NCBI GenBank assembly: GCA_025266875.1
Contig: JALLLT010000054.1
Coordinates: 218,664 to 282,663 of the forward strand
Origin: Fennellomyces sp. T-0311
Lineage: Eukaryota > Mucoromycota > Mucoromycetes > Mucorales > Lichtheimiaceae
Reading direction: 5' to 3'
DNA: 64,000 bases
The position numbers and the translations under genes were made by a program. Each line of letters starts with the position of its first letter. Position 1 is the first letter of the stretch. The notes beneath the pieces were generated by a model. The model saw only the letters and a program-made list of their open reading frames with translations, searched no databases and was not told where the DNA came from. Below, piece by piece: positions 23,572 to 34,214 of the stretch.

Positions 23572-26246
23572 TTAAAAATTGGCATTGATTTGTCGTGCGC
23601 CATAATGACGGGAAAGAGGTATAACAGGTGCTTGTTTCGGCAGATTATTGGATCTTTCAGTGTCACTTTCGTAGTCAGCGTCGTCGCCAAATGGACCATT
23701 CATTGAAAGGATGGCCGATCCGGTGCCGTAGTAATAAGGCGCCGCACCTGCTGTTGGCATATACTCGTCACTTTCCGTGGTATAGATATCGTAAGGCACG
23801 ACTTCGCTTTCGTTATAGTAGAACACACTACTATTGCCCTGCTGCTCGGCGATAAATGATGGATTCGGATCGGTGACATTACTATCATTGAGGCTCTTTG
23901 AGCTACCGTTCGTGTAGGACATGCTACTTGGATGGCGCTGGTGATTATGAGAGTACATATCGTCGTCCTCGGATAACATCCACCGACTGTCATTCGTAAA
24001 TGATGGGGTATCCTCAGTCATTTGGCTGTCGTTGATATATGAATAACCAGGGAACGTCATCCCACTAGTGGATGTGGGCTGCATTCGGGTAGGACTGCCT
24101 TCTACTATCGACGGCCCGAGTCTAGGGCTTTCCGCCAGACATTCCTCGTCAAAGTTCGCGCAGTCATCCTTCGATTGCAGCTCAGGTACGTAGGGTGGAA
24201 TGATTCTTCGATGGTATACGTCGGACCAATTGATGGACTTGAAGTAAGGATGTGATCGAATCGCCCGAGTACCATCTGGACCAGTGCCTAGTCGTTGAGA
24301 TGGATCACGCTCTAATAGTCCGCTGATCAAATCGACTGCATCAGGGTCATTATCAAAAGCTTCACTGAACATCAGAGGTGCGATCATCACCCGTCGATAC
24401 ATTGTTATTGTTTCATGGTGATAGAATGGCGGCTCGCTGTCTATCATTTCATATAGGATTGTGCCGTAGCTCCAAAAATCAACAGCATATGAGTACTCTT
24501 GCTGCAGAAGGATCTCTGGTGCAATGTATTCTGGGGTACCACAAAATGTGCCTGTGCGCTCCATGTCATCTTCATCCAGCAGTTTGGATAGAGAAAAATC
24601 GGTGAGCACCAAATGTCCATCAGCCCTCAGCAGTATATTTTCTGGTTTGAGATCACTAAGAGTGGATTGAGCATGATTGTGGAATACAATATTAACTCTT
24701 ACTCACCGGTATAAAATTCCTAGGCGATGCAATTCCTCTAAGCCCAAGAGAATCTCCGCAGCATAAAGCCTGCATCGCTTTGCAGGAAATGATTGGAACA
24801 TCCTCAGCTGTGTAGCGAGGTCCCCTCCGACATGAAAATCGAACACCAAGAAGAGTTGATGAACATCTTGGAACGCGTAGTGTAGCTTGATGAGGAAAGG
24901 ATGGCGAATCTTGGATATCTTCGTGAGGATATCACGTTCACGTAGCGTGTGTACAATTTGATTATCGGTCATAACCCGTTCCTTGCGAATTGCCTTGAGC
25001 GCTAGTAGCTTGCTCGGCGGGTGGCGACGGCGCACAAGGAAAACCTTAACACGTTGTTTACCTATTAGCACGATGCTTGCCACGCTGAGTCCCATAACCT
25101 GTTTTTTACCTTTCCAATACATCCTCTACCTAGTACTTTTAGGATTTCAAAGTCTTGCGGTGTCACTTTGGATGGCATATCCGTGTCATCAATCAGACTC
25201 TCATACGCCGATGCGTCGCTGGTAATACCGCCAATCACAATGTCTTCCTGTGATGCTGTGCGAGGCACATGTATTAAGTTACCGACACCTGTGCTGCTAC
25301 GATTCGCCACCTCGTCGTTGCCGTGATACGACATGACCATGGAAGATGCGGAAGACTGCATAGCAACGGGCTGACTCATAGCAATAGCCATTGCAGCTGC
25401 GGGTGCTGCTATGATGGACGAAGCACGGTGGTACAGCAGCCTGCTTTGCTCCAGCTGGATCTGCTCTAAAATAGCTCTATTGGGGATGACCTTGTCTTCA
25501 TTGCGCTGGGCTGATAAAAAGTCTCGGAAGAGACTGGACCGTCCGACTGTAGGATGCAATGCACAACGCCTCAGGTACATTTCGATCTTTTCCGAGTTTG
25601 ACTTGCTGCGTCGGGCGGCCAACTTGGCTAAGCGCGAGAGCAGCGAGGTCACGCTATTTCGACGTTTTCGTGTGTACAGATCCAAGGGGGGCTCTGTGAG
25701 TGGAGGAAGTGGTACTCGCGACCGTCGATAGTGGGTCTTGATCTACAGCGCAAAGATGAGCATGTGCATCTGATCCTTCGGCTGCCGAACTTTCTTACCC
25801 GCTTATCAAATTCCTCAAAATCGGGGACATAGCGAACAAGCGACCGGTTGTGATGCATGTCTTCAATGATGATATTGAATGCCTAAAAACAGCAGAGTAT
25901 GAGTAACGCAGTCAAGCAGCACTTTGGACAGCAGCCAGACGAGCTGATGGGCCATGTTTCAGAAATGCCTCGTCTGTTACTGAAATATCGTAATATAAAA
26001 AGGAAGTGGGATGTTTACCGTTCGGGTCCGCTTCACCCACTTTTGCTTTCGCTCGTCGAACTCGTGGACCATAAATGTCGACTCGATTGCGGCAATTTCG
26101 AGATGTCTACCGTCGTCATGACTTAGCACGCTGCAATCCGAGTACACGGAAGAATGTCCGGTCGTGGTCGATGCCGACGACGACGTCATTTGGGCGTTGA
26201 CATTTGGCTGCGAAGATTCCGGAAACAACTGCTCGAGATCAGGCAT
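23572..26246 (-). CDS. PX-domain AGC-family protein kinase (SGK-like)
   Basis: Start is ATG 26246 (MPDLEQLF); exon 1 ends at 26019. The following exons give a PX domain: RYVPDFEEFDKR, VPLPPLTEP, then EKIEMYLRRCALHP and SLFRDFLSAQR. A linker rich in Ser/Ala leads to an AGC kinase domain: LGRGCIGK|VFLVRRR glycine loop split by an intron, LALKAIRK lysine, YRDLKPENILL catalytic loop, TDFSLSK in place of DFG, CGTPEYIAPEILL activation segment. A Ser/Asn-rich tail follows, with FPGYSYI fitting the AGC hydrophobic motif. PX domains bind phosphoinositides and place SGK3-type kinases on endosomes. The metal-binding Asp is kept, but Gly of DFG is Ser. Ends ARQINANF. The call is firm; SGK orthology is inference. 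Confidence 0.88.
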
Positions 26247-29135
26247 GCGTAAGGCTTGAAAAGGTGAACGGGGGAACAGAGAAGTTTTCACAAACGGATA
26301 TAGAGCAGATCACACGCTATCCACAACACAAACCACACGCGCTGCGGCAGTCAGACAGCACGGAACGTCTCGAGGAAGCGGAAGGGGCTGGGCGCGGGGG
26401 TGAGACGATGGAGGGTGAGAAGAAGAGAATGGACGGTGCAGTTTCTCTTCAAATAACGAGTGAAAGCACAGCAGATGGTAGGAAAGAAAAGGTTATATGC
26501 GTAGCGCGGGCAAAGAATTTTCGGGTTTACTGTATTTGTCGCTTCCGATAGGCGTTCATCCACGATGACAAGACAAGGTTAACCCGCCAGAAACAACAAC
26601 ACAGATCGCCTTCAACGTCCGTTTGCGGAAACTGTTTACAACCCGCCCTTATTTGGTAAAGATGTTGTTTGCTTGAAGTCCATTGATGTACGTGCACTTG
26701 TCATGCCCTTTTTATTTGGCAGTCCTCCTCCTCGTCGCCTAGCGTACGCGTCCATTGTGGCTTTGTACGCGAAGCATGCGCAATTGAGCACTGCCATGGT
26801 GTCGTAGTGAGAGGCAAAACTATTTTTACGGCGTGCTAGGTTCACAAAAGCACAAAAAAGAGGCGCCATCACATGGGTTATCAGCACCATGGATGGATGC
26901 AGCACCACACATGCCCTAGTCTTGGGCCAAAGGAGAGGTTCAATTGCGTAATCTGGACCAAGCGCAATTACTTCACAATGCTAACGTCACCGCCTCTTAC
27001 CATATTCCTCCACGTGGTCCTCACACATCTTGCTGTGAAAGCGAAAAAAAAAGCTATCCTTGCAAACATCACGACTGTTACTTCTCCCAAGGCCAAAGTG
27101 GCAGATGAGAAATAACGGTTTTTATCGTTAGCTTGTTTCGTTCCAAGGAAAAAAGGCAGCTTGGCGTATTTGTTTATGTCGCACATTCGGTTGGAGCGTG
27201 CGCGGCCTTATCTGCGGGGGCTACTCTCCGAGTGTAAACTTCTAATGTTGTACAATCATTTATGCCGCTTACTTATGCACATTACGGTTATTCTGTTGCT
27301 GTGGCAATGACATGCATTCGTGTGAGGCTTAGAACGAAAGCATGCGTCAAGTGGATATATATATCGATAAGACCGTGCGACTGACAGCGGGGAAAATACT
27401 TGATCGGCAGTAAAGCGTTTGTATTAGGAAAATAGAGCATGCATTCCCAGGCTAGTTTTAGACAAGCTGTTTTTTTTTGGTCATTGATCATGGCAGCTTT
27501 TGATTTCACCTTGGGTCCTGGATCCATCACTATGCTGCAATCACTTGGGTCAGGGGACTAGATTGAGCATTTCCTGTCTCACAATGTACTTGTCGACTTT
27601 TTTTAGTGCAACATTGTTCCCATCACTTTCGCTGACCAATAAAATCACTTACCGTTGGCGTCAAAACATCCATTGTATGGCATATTCTCCACCTAGGCTT
27701 CTTCCAATGGACCCGTGAACGTTTGCTCAATGCCATGCGGTAAATAGCTCCTAATAAATATTGAATATGATGCTACTCATTGAGCGTAACTATCGCATTG
27801 AACTCTGAATGAGCATCTTGAAGCAATGACGTCAGGGCGTTAGCGCCTTTTCTCGAACTTTGCACGCATTTACAGTTCCGGTTTCATGTCACGGGATCAC
27901 ATGCTGAGCATAATAAGACATTATATCCCGTTTTTACAGTAAGCGGCTCATCTTTTTACTGGGATATGTCATCCATTCGATCCATTTCGGACGCTATAGA
28001 GTGATCCTTTAAAAGCAATGTAAAGAATACTCCAATACCCGTTTGGTGTGATCGCTGCCTCCCTCTGCATAGATATTATTGTAGTGTCACGGGTTCAATG
28101 GCAAAAGGCATTTCATTGGTTCACTGGTGTATGTATAAAAGCTGGAAGTCGATGTCCGTCTCCTCCAAGCACCCAAACACACCCAATCACCAATCATCAT
28201 GCTGTCTGGAAGTGGTCATGTATAGATTACCCACACTTAAAAGTTGATTGCCCATATCGATGCGCAGCGATGCTCCAGGTGTTGCATCAGCGGCATGTAA
28301 TATACCATATCCCTGGTAGCCCTTAACATAGAGCATCACCGCGCTTGGCAGTGCGTCACGGGATGCAGTTAGTGAAGAATTAATTAATGTCTCCGCTGCT
28401 GTGATATCAGGCGCTACATCGTGCTTATCTATTACCGCCCTGCCATGATAAGCTTGCTGTACCCCGAATGAGCTTTTGGATCAAACTCGCAGGGGCAGTG
28501 TGCGGCGGGCTAAAGCATGATAACTTGACAGGTTTCATCGTTCAGTGCATAACATCAACCAGGAATCCCCTTTATGGCCAAAGCCGATTGGATAACGCTT
28601 CGGTACAAGGAGTCCCACTAAGTTAAAGGCTCCTCGAGAAATAAAAAACGAGATCACGCCTCATTGCCATGCTACTTTGACGTCGACAGACGCGAATGTA
28701 GCTTGCCCATGATCTCGATTGCGGCCATGACTTATTTTCTGCAGCGGCAGCTTTTCGTATGGGAGGACAAGGCTAAATTGAATGCCCTATGGCATGAAAA
28801 GTGCAACATGAACGATAAGCGATTTGGTGTCCAGAGCAGGGTGACAGGCAGCCAACGGATGAGGAAGCAGGGGGGGTAAGGACCGTCCTGAATAGCGTCA
28901 GATCATAAACAGGGACGCGTAATCGCATTCGGAAGGTGCGAGTGGAATTGAATGATGTGAACAGCACGATCGATGGCTGTGTGCGACAGGATGACGAGGT
29001 CAGCTGCGACACATATGGTTTTGTTTTAACACGCCGCAGCATAAAAACGCAAAGGTCCGCTTTAGCGAACCAAACAACCTCCTTTTTTTTTCTTTTTAAT
29101 TTTTTTCTCACCTTATCAAAGAACGTCATTTCGTA
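26247..29135. other. Long intergenic region between divergent genes
   Basis: Contains the upstream regions of the kinase (minus) and the subtilase (plus). Near 28132 a TATA-like gtataaaagctgg is followed by a C/A-rich leader and an ATG at 28199 whose frame stops after eight codons. This looks like a promoter whose gene has been lost. No supportable gene. Confidence 0.45.
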
Positions 29136-30559
29136 ATGAAACTGTCCATCGCCGCAGGTTTCCTTCTGATTGCCGCCGCCAGCCAGTCGGTAGCTGCTGT
29201 GCCCATGGTTACGCCTCCTACGTTCACCGAAGGCAACTTGGCGCCCCTGTACACTTCGTCTGAAGCCGAAGCCATCAGCGACTCCTATATCGTTGTGCTC
29301 AAGAACCACCTCAACGCAGAGAGCAAGGACTCCCACACCAGCTGGGTGCGCTCGCTCTCGAATGAGAAGGACCAGGGTATCTTTGACGCTTGGCTCCATC
29401 CCGATAGCATCGGTATCCGACACGTTTACGACATGCCCGGCCTTTCGGGCTATTCTGGCAAGTTTGGCAAGGACGTTCTGGACCTTATTCGCCGATCAGA
29501 AGACGTGAGTTGTAGCGAGGGCTGGTTTCTTTGTTTGGATCCTGTTGCTAATTGTTCCTTTTTTTTCAGGTCGCCTTTATCGAACGTGACTCGATGGTGT
29601 ATACAAGCGAACTGCAGCGCAATGCTCCTTGGGGTCTTGCTCGTATCTCGCACAGAGACACCCTGACTTTCAAGACGTTCAACAAGTACCAATACGATGA
29701 GGAAGCTGGCGCTGGCGTCAACGTCTACGTCATCGATACGGGTGTGAATGTGGAACACGTCGACCTGGAGGGCCGTGCCACGTGGGGTCAGACCATTCCC
29801 AAGGGCGATGACGACGAGGATGGCAATGGCCACGGCTCACACTGCGCCGGTACTATTGCAGGCACTCGCTTTGGCGTTGCAAAGAAGGCAAACATCATCG
29901 CTGTCAAGGTCCTCCGATCCAACGGCTCAGGCACCATGGCTGATGTTATCGCCGGCGTGGACTGGGCTACCGAAAGCCACACCAAGATGGCTATGGCCGC
30001 CAAGCGCGAGGGCAAGCCATTCAAGGGTTCTGTTGCCAACATGAGCTTGGGTGGTGGCAAGGTCACTGCGCTTGACATGGCTGTGAATGGCGTAAGTGGA
30101 TGACGACTGGCGCTTTTTTAGACCCCTTTCTGAAACATTGTTTATTGTTAGGCTGTTGATGCAGGTATCGTGTTTGCTGTCGCAGCAGGTAATGACAACA
30201 GAGATGCTTGCGACTACTCCCCTGCTGCCGCTGAGAGTGCCATCACCGTCGGCGCTTCGACTTTGTACGATGACCGTGCTTACTTCTCCAACTACGGTCC
30301 CTGTGTGGACGTCTTTGCTCCTGGTTTGAACATTCAGTCCATCTGGCGCGGTAGCAAGTATGCCACCAACACCATCTCCGGTACCTCCATGGCGTCGCCG
30401 CACGTTGCTGGTCTGTCCGCATATTTCTTGGGCAAGGAACCAGAGGGTGCTGATCCCAAGACTATCAAGCAGAAGATCATTGATCTGAGCACCAAGAATG
30501 CATTGGAGAAGATCCCCAAGGATACACCCAATCTCCTTATCTACAACGGATCTGAGTAA
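29136..30559 (+). CDS. Subtilisin-like serine protease (S8, proteinase K / vacuolar protease B type)
   Basis: Three exons (29136-29504, 29570-30091, 30152-30559) encode about 432 residues. A signal peptide ([20 protein letters not shown]) precedes an I9 inhibitor propeptide ([13 protein letters not shown] to [11 protein letters not shown]). The S8 domain has the full triad: Asp in [10 protein letters not shown], His in [14 protein letters not shown] and Ser in [13 protein letters not shown], plus VANMSLGGG and the oxyanion Asn in [11 protein letters not shown]. Length and motifs match fungal cerevisin/Prb1-type enzymes, which mature in the vacuole, though secreted proteinase-K relatives look alike. 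Both introns are canonical GT-AG. Codon use is strongly C/G-ending, unlike neighbouring genes, suggesting high expression. AATAAA at 30798 may serve polyadenylation. Confidence 0.95.
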
Positions 30560-31490
30560 AGCATGTACATTTGCATCCAGTGTTATATTCTAGACACTAG
30601 ACTGTTCAGCAACTACTACTACCCTCCTACTCGCTCACTCTCTTTTCCTTTCTCGCACACGCACAAACACTATCTTTTTTTTCTCCCGTAACTCAATCAC
30701 ACACACACATCTTCACGCCCAACTCTCGTACGCTCTATGTTCTATGCAGCTTTGTTGGATGTTTTGATTTCTCTGTTTTTTTATCCTGTGTATAGCAAAT
30801 AAATATGGCGATTTCCATGAGTACATACTGTAATCAAGCGGCGTGTTTATCTTTCAGAAACTTGTTTATCTCGGTGTGCACTTCCTGCATATGCCGGCAA
30901 CTGATGTGCATGCAACGTAGTGATATGTGCAGAATGCTTTTTTTTGTTACTATGCGGATATATCACTGAGCCGTGTCGCCGGAGACTACTGCTTAACGAC
31001 GATTTGATTATGATCATGCGCATTTCTCTGTGTCACTTTTTCCAGATTACCTTCCCGGAATGAACCGACAAGCCAACGAACAGGCCAATACAGTGACGTC
31101 TCAATATCTGCCTTTATCTGCACATGTAGCATTCGTAATCTAATCTTGAAACACCATAATACAAAATGATATTCATATTTATACGCACCATGATTAAAGT
31201 TATTCGAGACGTGCCATTTTCCCAGTGGTCGTATCATGTGCGTATGGAGGCGAATGACCGTATCAGTTAAGCTCTCTCCGCGCATTATGAAACTACATCA
31301 ATAACAAGAATATGGGCATGCTTACAGAAATAACCATAATAACAGCAGGCCGCAATGCATGAAATACAGTTGCTACGGAAAGCCACCATAACTATCCAAT
31401 AAATCTTTCTGTGAGTATCCGTCCCGTTAGGATCATGTTTTTTTTTTCTCGTTTCATTTAACCATTTATGAGCTATTACTAGAGCTGATC
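30560..31490. other. Subtilase 3' UTR and spacer
   Basis: C/T-rich sequence follows the stop and then ordinary AT-rich spacer. No gene seen. Confidence 0.5.
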
Positions 31491-31905
31491 ATGCTGTCGC
31501 CTTGGCTTTACCGCAGGAATATGCTCGAGAAAACAGTTGTTGGTCGGGTGGTAGCTCATTTGAGAGCTTTTGAAAAACTTGATCCCTGCTTGGTATATAC
31601 GGAGCTACTAGCCGAGAGTGAGAATGACCCAACGCTTACACACGTGCCATCATCATCATCCCAAGGTAAGTTCCTTATATATAAGTTACAAATCGAATGA
31701 TCGATCGCTCCGCCAAATATGTACAGAAGTATTTGTTTTACTTGCTATGTTCCTTTGTCTGCGCACACTTTTCTTTGTGACAGTATTTTCGCTGTTTAAC
31801 ATGTGTGCTGTTGCGTTCTCAGTGACAGAAGCAAATCTGCTTTCTCACATAGCCAGTCTCGTCGAAAAGAAACAATCATTTGTCGGAAAGTGCACGAGGA
31901 ACTAA
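31491..31905 (+). CDS. Small spliced protein with one membrane segment, unknown function
   Basis: Two exons, 31491-31665 and 31727-31905, joined by a canonical intron (gtaagt...tacag), give 117 residues in one frame. Exon 1 is soluble in character (MLEKTVVGRVVAHLRAFEKL). Exon 2 begins with a strongly hydrophobic stretch (VFVLLAMFLCLRTLFFVTVF) and ends basic (KKQSFVGKCTRN). I know no family for it. It lies about 480 bp ahead of the arrestin-like gene and might instead be a mis-split upstream exon set of that gene, although the TAA at its end argues against that. The splice fit is the main support. Confidence 0.4.
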
Positions 31906-32388
31906 CTTTTTACCTCATATGCGTACAAGAATTAGCTCTGTAAGTATTCCTATAGCACAAAAAAAGGGGGCTTGGAAAGTAAGATAATGTGTTGGTTACT
32001 CCCCCTACTGTGGCGAATACAGCAGAATACCGATCTTGCGATGGTGTCTCCTCTCTGCATATTGCTCACACTTGATTGTACACTATCATGTTACCATTGT
32101 ATTACCATTATCTACAAGTAAAAGACTGGAAAAAAATAGAATGCGTAAGGAAATAAAGGGGGTATGAAGCCTCAATTGGACTGAGCCGAAGGGCAGTAGA
32201 TAATTGGTTACTGCATGTCGCAACGCAATATACCCGACATCAATGGTATGCATTCTAACCAAGCTTTTCGGGTCGAAGGTACACAACCGAATTGGATGAC
32301 GCCCCTGCTCCCCGTTCAAGCTGTCAAAAAAAAGCGTGTGTCCGATACGATGCCCCTTCCCTTTTTCTCTCTCACTTTTTGTTCCTTT
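31906..32388. other. Spacer upstream of the arrestin-like gene
   Basis: No gene seen; probable promoter region. Confidence 0.4.
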
Positions 32389-34199
32389 ATGAACTTTACA
32401 ACAGGTCGACGGCGTGCCAGTATTTCAAGTACACTCCCAAGAGTGACTTCCCCACAACCGCCTACTGTGGCTCACAACCCTCGATCGCGCCATCAGTATT
32501 CACGATCGCAACAATTGCCTTCCACTTCATCACCGTTCGGCAATCCGCGCTCACCAGGCCATCACTCGAGCTTGTCGATCGGCAGCAACGAGAGCAGTTC
32601 CGAACCTTCAACACCGCATTTTGGGCCACGCTCGACTAATACCGTATCGGTCGAATTCGATGGAGATACGCAAATGGTCATTCTGCGCCCCAACAGAATT
32701 ATTCGAGGTTGATGAAGTGCGTCCTTTATCATACATAATCACACTAAAGTTTCTGCTATGCAGGCAGGGTAGTCGTACATGCAGTTGAACGAATATACGT
32801 AACACAGATCCAGATCAAGGCAGGTGCTCTTTTCAACTTTCCAAAGAGAGAATTCTAAACTTGATGTTAGTTTCGTGCCGAGGAGGTTGCCATGGCAAAA
32901 GTAGATGCCACAATGCATCAATGCATTACAACCCTTTTTGAGGCACAGTATACAGTGTGGGGTGATAGTCCGTCAGGTACGCCCAGGGATTCCTCTTTTA
33001 ACTTACTTCTTATAAAAGCAATATCCACAGCGTACGCCCACACTGTATGGGAGGAGTTGGATGTCGGCCGATATCAGTTTCCGTTTGTCTTGAAGGTATT
33101 TTCTTATACCTGCATAAAAAGGATAGTAATACCTATAGATCCATTAGTTTCCAAACGTTAATTACCCTCCATCCACCGAGGATCCACCAGGATTTAGCAT
33201 ACGCTATATCTGGACTGCGCATATTAATGGCCCGCCTGGCCAGTCGGGATTGTCAAGCAAAAGGCTCATTACGCCTTATCGACCTATAATCGCTTCGCCC
33301 CCTGGTATGTCACGGACTGTTTTTTGACTGCATAATGCCAACCGTCCCATATAGATAAGGAGTGGGTTTATCGGGCAACTCTTACGCGAGACACAAAGCA
33401 GACCGCCGTCGCGCAAGTTCTGGCCAAACTAAACAAACAATGCTACTGTCCAGGTAACACGCATCAGCCACAACATGCTTTAGCCCGATACTAAAACATT
33501 TACGTAGATGAACCGTTTGCAATGCAATTGACTATACCAACACTTCAGTCAGATATAAGGATTGCACAGATATCGTATAAGTTTCGGAAACACCATCAGG
33601 GCAAATTGATGATCTCAGGAGGAACCGCAGTGCGCCATACTTCTCGAGACTTACTGCATGGAAACGTTCTACAGCAGTCGGACACCCCTAGCCAAACGGT
33701 ATCGTTCGATATCCCCACACGGAATGTCTCTCCTACTTTCGCCTCCCGTCACACGTGTGTTTACTATGACTTGCACTTTACTGTTGTCTTTGAAGAATCA
33801 CATTTCCTAAAGCGCAGTACAATCCATTGCGAGTTTGCTATTCCTATAAATATAGCCAACTTGCCCAACGACGAATTGATGCGTGTTCCAGACCTCGTTA
33901 CAATCCAATATTATACCCAGCCCAACATAAAATACCCAGAGTTTCTCGATCCAACACAGCCTGATGACAGTGATCCACCAAGCTATAATTCCCTGCAGCA
34001 GTATAATAGGCCGGAGCGCGCCATTTATTTGACTGGCTCAACACAGCTGTATACAATGTCTGGACACAACGACAATAGTAATGGAAGCAGTCATGTTACT
34101 GTTGGATGCAGCACAACGGTCAATCACCAGCGTCGAGGCAGCTTTCCCGATATCGGAGACGCGACAGTGATTCCCGGTGTATACGACGGCGATTGGTAA
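32389..34199 (+). CDS. Alpha-arrestin-like (ARRDC/ART) protein with PPxY motif
   Basis: Seven exons (32389-32707, 32764-32819, 32871-32976, 33031-33095, 33148-33304, 33355-33453, 33508-34199) keep phase throughout and encode 497 residues. A Ser/Pro-rich N-terminus leads to the arrestin N-domain (MVILRPNRIIRGRVVVHAVE, FRAEEVAMAKVD, FPFVLKFPNVNYPPSTEDPP), then the arrestin C-domain (EPFAMQLTIPTLQSDIRIAQ). DSDPPSYNSL follows, a PPxY-type ligand for Nedd4/Rsp5 WW domains, then a Ser/Asn-rich tail. Such proteins recruit a HECT ubiquitin ligase to plasma-membrane transporters for endocytosis. Intron 1 uses an unusual GTTGAT donor and intron 2 is GC-AG. It converges with the exportin gene, with 15 bp between stop codons. 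An upstream start cannot be excluded. Confidence 0.8.
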
Positions 34200-34214
34200 T
34201 AAAAGTACATCATA

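Noticed and set aside
26636..26908. 90-codon minus-strand frame
   Set aside because: No motif, no start context, located in the kinase upstream region.
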